NCBI GenBank assembly: GCA_030248225.1
Contig: JASANE010007344.1
Location: 21,772-85,771, forward strand
Direction of reading: 5' to 3'
From: Trileptium ribeirensis
Taxonomy: Eukaryota > Nematoda > Enoplea > Enoplida > Thoracostomopsidae
DNA length: 64,000 nt
Made by a program: the position numbers and the translations under genes. Of this stretch, positions 1 to 10,400 are shown in pieces. A model generated the notes under the pieces. That model made no database searches. It was not told the DNA's origin and saw nothing but the letters and a program-made list of their open reading frames with translations. The first letter of the stretch is position 1. Each line of letters begins with the position of its first letter.

Positions 1-310
1 TACTAACTTTGAATAAAAATTCTAATTTCGGCTGGTTTGACTTTATATCGGTAACACGTATCGAGCAACTCGAATAGTCACGCAGCAACTCATAAGGAAA
101 AGAAGTACGCTGATCTAGATAACGCACGCCAAGGAACAATAAATAATCCCCACCGGCATACTACTGGCCACGCGTGAACAAGAAGTGCTATTCTTGAGTA
201 GACCGGGTGAGTAAGGAGTGTAAATTCGAATAACCACCTTGAGAAGTCCTTAGCTCAAAACCATCATGAGACCAGGCAGTCAAGGCCAGGACTGAGCAAA
301 ACTGAATAGT
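1..310. other. Unclassified upstream flank
   Basis: No gene seen. An 18-base string (CCCACCGGCATACTACTG) starting at 148 recurs at 1032, so the first kilobase holds dispersed repeat fragments. Confidence 0.4.
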
Positions 311-720
311 AGTCGACCGCTACTACGCAGTTTTAATTAACGTAGTGTGCCAACCAGCCGGGGGCGACTATATTAAAATAACTGGCGAGTAATAGCATAA
401 TCCTTAGGCACAGGTTAAGGTAGTTAAATAAACGAGGCAGCCAAGCCAGCCGGGTGTCACTGTATCAACTTAAAAGAGTGCTAGTAAAGTAATAGCTAGC
501 CTAAATTCAATTCGCTATCACTGAACCTTTAAGTAGTTTGCCAGCCAGCCGGGCGCGATTGCATTAAATAAGAATAAAACCGTATTAGCATAAATCTAAA
601 GATCTAGGTTCAGGTACATAGTTAGTCGTACAGATGTCAGCCAACCGGGGCCGGCTGTATCAACCTCACAATAGGAGTAGTAAAATAGTACATAACCTAA
701 CCTTATAGCTAATAAAGATA
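311..720. repeat. Diverged tandem array, ~95-bp unit, about 4 copies
   Basis: Four units each carry GCCARCCGGG followed by a cytosine-poor stretch with TATATTAA or TATCAACT (near 351, 444, 544 and 631), spaced 90-100 bases. Each is followed by an AGTARTA/ATAGC block and a short TTAGG-type segment. It looks like a small satellite or the internal repeat of an unidentified mobile element. Confidence 0.55.
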
Positions 721-784
721 GGGACGAACGAGTGAAATACAATTGAGTGGCCGAGTTGTGATAAAATAGAGTGAAGCTAAAGTG

Positions 785-885
785 ACCGGTGGAGCGTCAA
801 AGTGGTCTAACTGGTACGGTACTGAAGAATGGTGCCGCGCGCAGAGTCTACGGGAGTTCAAATCATTGCGCGCTTTAATATTTTA
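785..885 (+). repeat. tRNA-like segment, possible SINE head
   Basis: TGGTCTAACTGG at 803-814 fits the pol III A-box consensus TRGYNNARNNGG. GTTCAAATC at 856-864 fits the B-box (GWTCRANNC), 41 bases further on. The T-arm and acceptor stems do not pair well, so this is not a functional tRNA gene. A tRNA-derived SINE head or a decayed tRNA is more likely. Confidence 0.35.
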
Positions 886-1193
886 TATCATTTTGAAATA
901 AATATTCTTGCTACGTCTTTGGTGATCAATTATCTTAAGCAAGAGTGACTGGAGCCACGTTAAGTCGCCACACAAAAATTAGAGCGTAGATACTGATCAC
1001 GAAGAACAAGGACGCGTGCAATACAAATTGTCCCACCGGCATACTACTGTCCACACCTCGTACCGCACAATATTCAGTGACGAATCCCGCCCCATTTTAA
1101 TATCCGATAGCCGTCATAAGAAATTCCCTATCCAAGCCCTCCCCCATACAAATCATAAAATATAACAGCGATTTATTATGATCTCTTTACATT

Positions 1194-1805
1194 TTCTGTT
1201 TCGATCTCATCACAACATACTAGTAGGGAATCAGCGGCTTATGGTTGAAGCTATTCGGCGGCGTTTAAATATCCGGCTCATTTTTATGTGATTGCAGTTC
1301 AAATTCTATTTCATTTTATCACAAAATACAGATTCCTTTATTTAAGCAGAACTAGGGTTTTATATATTATCACACTATTCCATACAAATGACCCATTGGC
1401 CTCCGATCTAGGATCTGGGCGAGAGTAACACATCGAGTGGAAGTTAAAATCCCAAAACCAGTGCTGGTAGCTTTTGCAGCCACAACGTTTTGGATCTCGG
1501 TTTTTCTGTTTGGATTTCATCACAACATACTAGTAGGGAATCAGCGGCTTATCGTTGAAGTTATTTGACGGAGAGATTAGCGTTTAAATACCCGGCTCAT
1601 TTTTTATGTGATTTCAGTTCAAATTCTATTTAATTTTATCACAAAATACAGATTCCTTTAGTTTAAGCAGAACTTAGTTTAGGGTTTTATATATTATCGC
1701 ACTATTCCATACAAATGACCCATTGGCCTCCGATCTAGGATCTAGGCGAGAGTGACACATTGAGTGGAAGTTAAAATCCCAAAACCAGTGGTGGTAGTTT
1801 TTGCA
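1194..1805. repeat. 310-bp tandem duplication
   Basis: Unit 1 (about 1194-1503) and unit 2 (about 1504-1805) both run from TTCTGTTT..ATYTCATCACAACATA through CCATACAAATGACCCATTGG to TTTTGCAGC. They are over 90% alike by eye. Unit 2 has a short insertion after the GAAGTTATT stretch. No coding sequence is apparent in either. Confidence 0.8.
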
Positions 1806-4800
1806 GCAACACAGTGAACGTACTGCGTTTCGTACACGAAGGTAGTTGTAGGCTTCGGTTTTGCTGTTATTGGCAGTGTTCTAGGCCTGAGGCGCTTACT
1901 TTCGCAGCCGCAAACTGTCAAAAATAGTTGTCTTCAATTATCTATCCGATAAGCTATTGACAATAATCATACAAGGCAAAACCGGATTTGCCAAAACTGG
2001 TTTTGCCGGCTTCTGGTCAAAATAGCTAACGACATTTGCATACGATAGTGCATTATAAAAGAAGATTGATTGTTGGATAGGAGGCGGTTATGATTGACGC
2101 CGTTACTGTTGTATATGCTATTAAATTATAACTTAATTAAAAGGTTTGTTTTCTTGATTGCCAACCTACTCGAAACTAAGACGCGCTCGCTATTACACTT
2201 GTGTTCTTTGTGTAGCCGCAGAGAAACTGGTCTATATAGCTCCAAATGTATTAATGAACCGGACCTAGTCTAGTTAGGAAATAAAACTTAGTGAGAATAC
2301 TCCGGGGAACCCCAATTCCCACAGGACATGGTACAGAGTCTAAACTAAATTATTAGTCATGAAATATTACGAGCCACGAAAATCAGGGCTTTGTGAAAAT
2401 AGGCTTCGCTGCAATTGGGAACTTAGTTACTGAATAAATCAGTTGCTGTTTTACTGAAATTTATATTCTGTAATTGTTTTGGTGCCTACTTCTTAGAAGT
2501 AGCTTAAGGAGCTGAAAATTGTTGTGAGTAAAAACCGGCTTGAAATCCCGCGAATAATTGTAGCTGACTGAAACCGGGTGGGACTCGTTTTATAAACTCA
2601 CACCTGATATTATTTTAACACTTGGAACTTATATATATATACTTGACGACACGATTCATAATAATCATAAAATGCGTGCCATACATTGAAAGTTCCACAG
2701 GGCATTCTACGGGCCCGAATTATGGATCCAGATAGCTCCCTACCCTTCCTAATACCGATAGCCGCTATAACCAGCCGAACCCAAACCCCTCCTTATATAA
2801 CAAAATATAACATGTACAATACGGGACCATCATGCTCTCGTACTGTCGGGGTTGTCACAAAGTACGTGGAAACATTATCATTTTGTGCCAACGCCGACAG
2901 TACACAGCTTGCATTGAACATCAATTGACAAATTGCGGCAAATATCAACCATTTTGCTTGAATATTTCAGGATATGTAGTTGCTTATAAACACCGTCTAG
3001 TAGTTGCAGAGATATTGCCGTTTTCTCCTATCTTGGGGCGTATGGCCCCATACAAAACACGTTTTGATCCAACCCAATAATGTCAATATCAGCACTCCAT
3101 ATTCAGCTATTCTTTTTCCTGATGGTGCATGGTCTGTATTTAGGATTTTTTCTCCATTTTCATTTTCCCGTAGCTTGCTCTGTATCGACGCCACACCCGT
3201 ACGTTTTCTGATCTCATTGTAGTGATTTCATCATGTGGAGTTTTCTTATTGACCGCCGCAGCATTTTCATATCCGTAGTGATAAACTGTTGCTCTGCTTT
3301 AGCAGTCGTTGGCCTGCTTGTTGCTTAGTAAAGAGAAACAATACGCACTATAGTGCGGTACACCTCGGATTTGAAGCTCAGTGTAGTCGACGATAATAGA
3401 GCAGTGCGCTGACGTGGTGCTATTTCTGCAAGTTGGTGAGGCTATATGTGTCTGCACATCTTGCTCCTATGATTTTTTCAGCACAGAAATCAGAAACCTA
3501 AACCGGTCAGCTGTGTGCAGTTCCTGTCTCTCGACATGGATGTTGTTTTGCACTGCTGCAGAAGTTTACAGTTATACGTCATTTTCTTAGCTAGTGGAAG
3601 CCAACATGACTTCATCAGCATGTTGCAGGCCCACGGCATTTCTTGCTGAAGCTCCGGGGCGATTGTGCCCATCACATTAAAGAACAGAAAATTTGAGATG
3701 GCTAAGCTCTGATGGCCACCAACTTTAACTGCTGAAACGGTTTTTGAGATATCAGAAGCCCAGCTTAGACTCGGCTACTCGTGTCGTCGTATAGAAGCTG
3801 AACAAGTTGGGCGAGGTGCACAGGGGTAGCATGGCGACAATTTGCCTTTTCCAGACGCGCAAGACTCGAAGCTGATCTATTGTTCTTTACGGCAATTCTA
3901 CACCAGCGGCTTGCTGTTAATATTGCATTAGTGGTGCCGCAGTGCTTCACGAAGCCACACTAATTTGGCTCATCTCTATTACTCACTGAGGTGAGTGATA
4001 ACTGCTTTTTTCGCCCACTTTTGGCTACGAGAGATGACAAATTGCTCTGCAGTATGGCACCATTGGTCAATACTCCAGGTCAAGCATTATGGAGATATTT
4101 TAGGTGTCACTGGCCCATTCAAACATCTGTTTAGACCAAAACTTGCAATGTAAATAATGACAATACCAGCACACCATTTGCATCTACGCTGAATATATCT
4201 ATGCTCTAAAAATGAGACCAATAATTTTATTTTGGTTGCCATGTTCCCATTTATAAACCATTTCTGACACAACCCTGCGTTTAAATAATCATAATATCAT
4301 CACAATACTTTCAGGTGTATGAGGATGAATTTCTCTACAAAACGAGGCCAAAGACACCCATAAGACCAGACCGGTTGCAGACATGTTTTTCTTGTATTTT
4401 AGGTTTCATGGGTGAACCTAAAACTCAATTTTGACCCAAATCCTAATCTTAAATTAACAACACAAGAAAGCGTTAAATATATACTAATAGAAGCTTGAAA
4501 ATGAACTCAGTTTGACTCATATATTTAAGCCAGTTGTCGGTGTACTATGAATAATGTGGTCTTTCGAGCCTCTTCGCCTCTCGATCCAGGCCCCATTGAC
4601 CCGATTTTTGGTTGGAATTTGTTGTAATCGGGTTTCGCGCCCACCTAAAGGGGACAAAGAGATTTCAGGTTTTTAAATGAATACGTCCAAACGTCAAAGT
4701 TGAGTTCACTAAAACCAATAACGGATATTGTCAAATTTCACAGATATATGGTTAGTAGAAATTATTCGCGTTGCTGTTCCACTAATTGCACTCAGAAGTC

Positions 4801-4919
4801 AATAACGTATCTGAAGGCGCAGAAAACAAAGCATAATCAAAGAAATGACATCAGAAGAAATTCTTTCGGTAAACGGTTCGCCGACGGTCGAGTCTAAAAT
4901 CATATCTAATCAGTTATTG
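1806..4919. other. Upstream intergenic stretch with no supported gene
   Basis: Only short ORFs (up to about 80 codons) on both strands, none with a recognisable domain. Minus-strand ORFs at 3490-3675 and 3765-3950 lie close together and could be remnants of one decayed protein, but I recognise no family. A short TA run lies near 2630-2641. Confidence 0.4.
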
Positions 4920-5007
4920 AAAACCATCGATTAGACATGTCATATTCGTTGTGGGCTCTAGATAACTAAACTGCCATGTTCATCGTAGCGAAAACTGTAT
5001 ATATGCC

Positions 5008-6152
5008 CAGGGAGTAACCGGAATTCCGGTTGCGGTTCCAGCAAAGGGCAAAAACCATACCGGAACCGGAATTCCGGTTTAAAAATTTTGTTTGAAATTT
5101 TCCACGTTTTTTGCTTCATCCTGTAATCCAAACATATGTAATATATTATACAATGATCAAGCTCCAATACAACCAAGCAAAAGAAAAGACATACTTACCA
5201 ATTTGCCCTGTGAAACGTAAGTAGGGCACATAATTTGAGCAGGAATTTTTCATAACCTGCAGGAGTTTGTTAACAAAGCCAGGTCGATGCTTGTAGCAGC
5301 TATTTTACACATCCAGAAGTCTGTGGGATACGTTTGAATTAAACCGGTCCAACTCGGTAACAGAGTATGGCTTACGCAGAAGTACTTAGGGTATGCTTGG
5401 TTAACATAAATTGCGTCAAGCAGCCGCCAGTGCGCTTGTAAACTTGGTAAATCAGTCTAAATTGAAGTAAACTAACATTATCTGCAACGCAGCTAGAAAC
5501 TGCTTTCTTGGCAATGAACTGTATTTATTGAAACTGTGCGAGCAGTATCACAGTGTGTCTCATTTATAGCATTCTGATTAGAAAGTTATCATCATTATGA
5601 TCTAACTGACGGGCACTGTTTGTCCAACGCTAGCCTAAATAATGTCTCTGACCACTGATCAGAAAATTACCTTCTATCTATTATTTTATCTTAGAATCAT
5701 ATAAACCAATAATTTTAAGTTTTCTACAAAAGAACATGCAACAAACGTATGCGTAGTAAAGGGAGGTGGCTGGAGACAGAGCGAAAGTGTGTATTCTACG
5801 CTCCAAGCATTGTAAGCACAATAGATTTCACGCAGTATACGCAATGGTGTATAGTGGAAGACATTTTGTGCTCTGAATGTCCAAAAACCGTCATATTTGA
5901 TTGATAAATAAATATTATTAGCTTCCTCAGTCTTTAAAGTTTCAGAAAGGCAATAATACCATCGCAATACATTAAGTTTAATGTAAAAGTTATTTTTAAT
6001 GCATTTTAAATCCACTATACCTTCATTTCTTCCTTCATCTGTTTTACTATATATAAATTTCTAAGACCAGGTTCCGGTTTCGATCCGGTTTAAATGGACG
6101 GTTCCGGTTGCTGGTTCCGGTTCCGGTAAAGTTCGGTTCCGCTTATTCCCTG
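5008..6152. mobile_element. Non-autonomous hAT-type element, copy a (1145 bp)
   Basis: It begins CAGGGAGTAACCGGAATTCC and ends TTATTCCCTG, giving short imperfect terminal inverted repeats (CAGGGARTAACCRGAA). It is flanked by a perfect 8-bp target duplication TATATGCC (5000-5007 and 6153-6160). CAGGG termini and 8-bp duplications are the hAT hallmarks. The interior has only short ORFs, none transposase-like, so it must be mobilised in trans. It sits inside an older family B repeat. Confidence 0.9.
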
Positions 6153-6778
6153 TATATGCCATATGAAATATTCGTGGTGGGTTCTAGAGAACCGAAAAAC
6201 GTATTTGTGAACGAAGAACGTATACTTTATTGAAGTGCCTGTATGCAATAGATAAACAACCAATGAGAACCGACTACATTTTGGAAAACGGGTTACTCTG
6301 CAGTAAAACCACGAAAAGGTTTTGTGCTCTGAATGTCCAAAAACCGACATATTTGATTGATAAATAAATATTATTAGCTTCCTCATTCTTTAAAGTTTCA
6401 GAAAGGCAATAATACCATCGCAATACATTAAGTTTAATGTAAAAGTTATTTTTAATGCATTTTAAGTCCACTATACCTTCATTTCTTCCTTCATCTGTTT
6501 TACTATATATAAATTTCTAAGACCAGGTTCCGGTTTCGGATCCGGTTTAAATGGACGGTTCCGGTTGCTGGTTCCGGTTCCGGTAAATTTCGGTTCCGCT
6601 TATTCCCTGTATATATGCCATATGAAATATTCGTGGTGGGTTCTAGAGAACCGAAAAACGTATATGTGAACGAAGAACGTATACTTTATTGAAGTGCCTG
6701 TACGCAATACATAAACAACCAATGAGAACCGACTACATTTTGGAAAACGGGTTACTCGGCAGTAAAACCACGAAAAGG
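5862..6778. repeat. ~460-bp tandem duplication spanning the hAT 3' half and flank
   Basis: Unit 1 (about 5862-6318) and unit 2 (about 6319-6778) are almost identical. Each holds the last ~290 bases of the hAT element followed by 160 bases of family B flank ending CCACGAAAAGG. The duplication therefore postdates the hAT insertion. Confidence 0.85.
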
Positions 6779-7468
6779 TATGAAGGGTCAAGTTGGACTG
6801 CACATAATAAAACTATCATATTCTGCGGGCTTGATAACCTAATAGACAATCGTTGTAAACTAAAAACAGACAATAGCATGCCGAAATTTGATACATCCTT
6901 AATTTTGAAAAAGGTACTCGGTCCGACAGCAGCCCAAGGAGTGGTACTACAAGAATGTGTTCGAAACTAATGTTGTAGTTATTGATGAGCTAGTTCTGCT
7001 GGGCATGTTTCAATGGGAGGTCTGTGTCGTGCGATGTGAATTCCAGAGAAACTGGTACACGTATGGCCAAATTTACCTGAATACTTTTTAAAAACTTTTT
7101 TGACATTTTTAAAATTGGGAGGTGCTGTTAGTTTTTAACTAAGGTTATGTCGTTATGGCTTTGCCTATCGAACAAGTATTTTATCAAATGCAATTCACCA
7201 GAAGATGTGTTATTAGTGAAAACGACAGAAAAAGATAAATTTTCAGGATTTTTTCTTTATTGCTCTCAGTGGAAACTCTTTCGCTCTGTTTCATAATATA
7301 GATACAGTTTTATAATTAGTAGTTTCTGAACATAAAATATATTGAAGTCTCTGAAGTTTAAATTATATTTCTGAACTAGTTTTTTCACAACCGATTTCGT
7401 TATAGTCAAGCGGAATTTGGAACTCACAGTTGTGGTAAAGGATGACGACAACAAAGGAGGTAGACAAG

Positions 7469-7498
7469 ATGGATTGCGTCAACCAGTTTAATCAGCAG
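7469..7498 (+). CDS. SCAF4/8-like exon 1: start codon and first 10 residues
   Basis: Only ten codons, MDCVNQFNQQ, followed by the donor CAG|GTAGGC. The start context GACAAGATGG is a good Kozak match. The peptide matches the N-terminus of the family CID (a Met-acidic-x-Val-x-x-Phe-Asn pattern) and joins in phase 0 to exon 2. The 5'UTR runs upstream for an unknown distance and I see no clear TATA box. The alternative, a different upstream start exon, is unlikely because the join restores the expected domain start exactly. Confidence 0.8.
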
Positions 7499-10400
7499 GT
7501 AGGCTGGTCATTCCCAGAATACATATTTTAATTGAACCTCAACGTTGTTACTGTATTTTCTTGTCCGATTCGCTCATTTTTATATTCAATGTTTACAAAT
7601 AAATATACCTGATCTATGCAAAGCGATTTCCTTGTTCATTGTTTATGAAATGTGGGTTACGTCATAAAGCTCCGATCAGATAATGTAGTTTGAAATACAC
7701 TTGTGCTATTGTGAAGACATTTTGTTAGCAGTAACTTTTTAATTTTTATGTCCACGTGCTGGTGTTTTTAATGAAATGTTGTTTTGGTAGTGTGTTTCCT
7801 ACAATCTGAGCGCCACGTTGTCTCATGCTAAATTTTTTATTGGCTGAATGGTTAGCCATGAGAAAAGTACGTGGCCATCAGGGAGTAACCGGAATTCCGG
7901 TTCCGGCGAAAATCGTGTTCCGGTTGCGGTTCCGGCAAAGGGCAAAAACCATACCGGAACCGGAATTCTGGTTAAAAAATTTTGTTTGAAATTTTCCACA
8001 TTTTTTGTTTTATCCTGTAATCCAAACAAACATATGTAATATATATTATACAATGATCAAGCTCCAATACAACCAAGCAAAAGAAAAGATTAACTAACCA
8101 ATTTGCCGTGTAAAACGTAAGTAGGGCACATAATTTGAGCAGGAATTTTTCATAATAACCTGCAGGAGTTTGTTAAATCAAAGCCAGGTCGATGCTTGTA
8201 GCAGCTATTTTACACATCCAGAAGTCTGTTGGATACGTGTGAATTAAACCGGTACAACTCGGTAACAGAGTATGGCTTACGCAGAAGTACTTAGGATATG
8301 CTTGGCTAACAAATTTCTTTATGTTAACACACACAAAATGCGCTTGTAAACTTGGTAAATCAGTCTAAATTGAAGCAAACTAACGTTATCTGCAACGCAG
8401 CTAGAAACTGCTTTCTTGGCAATGAACTGTATTTATTGAAACTGTGCGAGCAGCATCACAGTGTGTCTCATTTATAGCATTCTGATTAGAAAGTTATCAT
8501 TATTATAATCTAACTGACGGGCACTGTTTGTCCAACGCTAGCCTAAACAGTGTCTCTGACCACTAATCAGAAAATTACCTTCTATTTTTCTCTTAGAATC
8601 ATATAAACCAATAATTTTAAGTTTCCTACAGAAGAACTTGCAACACACGTATGTGTAGTAAAGGGAGGCGACTGGAGACAGAGCGAAAGTGTGTATTCTA
8701 CGCTCCAAGCTTAGTAAGCATTTTCGATTTGACGCAGTATATGCAATGGTGTATAGTGGAAGGCATTTTTGCTCTGGGTGTCCAAAAATCGACATATTTG
8801 ATCGATAAATAAACATTATTAGCTTCCTCAGTCTCTTTAAAGTTTCAGAAAGGCAATAATACCATCGCAACACGTTAAGTTTAATGTAAAAGTTATTTTT
8901 AATGCATTTTAAATCCACTATACCTTCATTTTTTCCATCATCTGTTTTACTATATATAAATTTCGAAGACCAGGTTCCGGATCCGGTCTAAATGGACGGT
9001 TCCGGTTGCTGGTTCCGGTTCTGGTTATTCCCTGGTGGCCATCTAAATACAGCAACCATTATGGTGTTAAAATCTGTTGCGGCTAGAAGCTGTTGTGTCT
9101 GTATTTACATATATAATGTTATTTATTCGATTTTAATGTTGTTGCTGAAAATTGTATGTAATTTCCGATTAAATTTCCAAATCCCGGAAAAATGCTATAT
9201 AAATCATTAAGATTGCTATTAAAAATTTATATATTTATATTTATATATTTATATATTTTTAAAAATTTTTACATCGGTCGTAATCGCTCAAGAACATCGT
9301 AGAATTAAGAGGTTATCCCATCATACTTTTAACGTTAAATTAAAAATAAAAAATGGATACTGTCTCCAAATTTCTAAAATAAATTAGAATATTTATTATT
9401 TTTAAGCGGGTACGGTAATAGCGCCAAACATAGAGCCTCAGTATGTCATGGCACTCGCTGAAACAGGTTTCAAAAATATGAATATTTGCAGTCTGTAGTT
9501 CAATGATTTAGCTCTTAAATTTTCCATATTTTAGTTGGATATTACTAAGATATATATTGCAATTGTGCTTATATCTTTAGTGAGGCATATTTAGCCAACA
9601 TAGATACTTCGTTTATATTGTGACCAGATATACTATAAAATATGATCAAAAATCTGTTACAGATATCACCTTGGTTCCCAATGCCCTAGATAAGACATAA
9701 TTAGCTCATATTTTCAAGACCTATTGGGGGCCCAAATATCGGGTTTTTCATACTTATTTCTATGAACATGCATTATAGTCTTTAATAAATGTATAAATTA
9801 ATTTCGGTAATAACGTAATTAATGATCAGTGTTTGAGGATCCTAAGCACGATTCTATGTTTCAAAAATTGATTGGCAACAATTCTGGAGGCCCTAAATCT
9901 TTTTTTTATGCTTCAAGCCTGTTGCGGATATCACCTTTGTTTCCCACTGGCCTAGGTACCGCACTTTTGATTTCAAATTTCTGCAATCCAAAATATTTCA
10001 AAATCTCCTGATGTTTATAATGCCACTGTTCTTTGGGGCACTCACCACGCTCTTAAATCTGTGCTCCATTTTTCTTGGAAACGCATTTGTTTCTTTGAAG
10101 CAGATGCGCGTAATACCTGTGATTGCGAATGATATATATAGTTTCATTTATATGCATTGTGAATTCCGGGTAAGCGGTACTCCAGTGCTTTTAAGTTAAT
10201 CCGAATGGATTATATATACGGTATGACAGGCAGACTATTGTATCTAATCTAAATGTCATTTTCGTCCCAGAAACTATGTTAAAGTTTGCGGTTTCTCGCT
10301 ATTAATTTTTAAAACACTGTGGATGTTTTCGCTACAACGCTGAACGTGGAAGCTAATTTTCATATTGAATGTTTACAAATAAATCTACCTGAACTTGGCA

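Larger units (their letters stand above)
4920..7295 (+). repeat. Interspersed repeat family B, copy 1 (interrupted by hAT)
   Basis: Pieces 4920-5007, 6153-6318 and 6614-7295 match family B copies elsewhere (+ at 37170-37640; - at 45800-46720, 55040-55620 and 57100-57560). Shared landmarks are ATATTCGT.GTGGG.TCTAGA.AACC, CTTGATAACCTAATAGACA, TGGTACACGTATGGCCAAATTT and a terminal CAGTGGAAA.TC.TTTCGCT. The family has internal units of about 170 bases. No ORF of note. Confidence 0.7.

Noticed and set aside
3490..3950. Adjacent minus ORFs as a decayed hAT transposase
   Set aside because: No recognisable catalytic or BED-finger motif could be matched.
5686..6471. Minus ORFs starting MDLKCIKNNF, repeated at 8538-8918
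   Set aside because: They recur because the non-autonomous hAT copies recur. They diverge and stop at different points and show no transposase motif.
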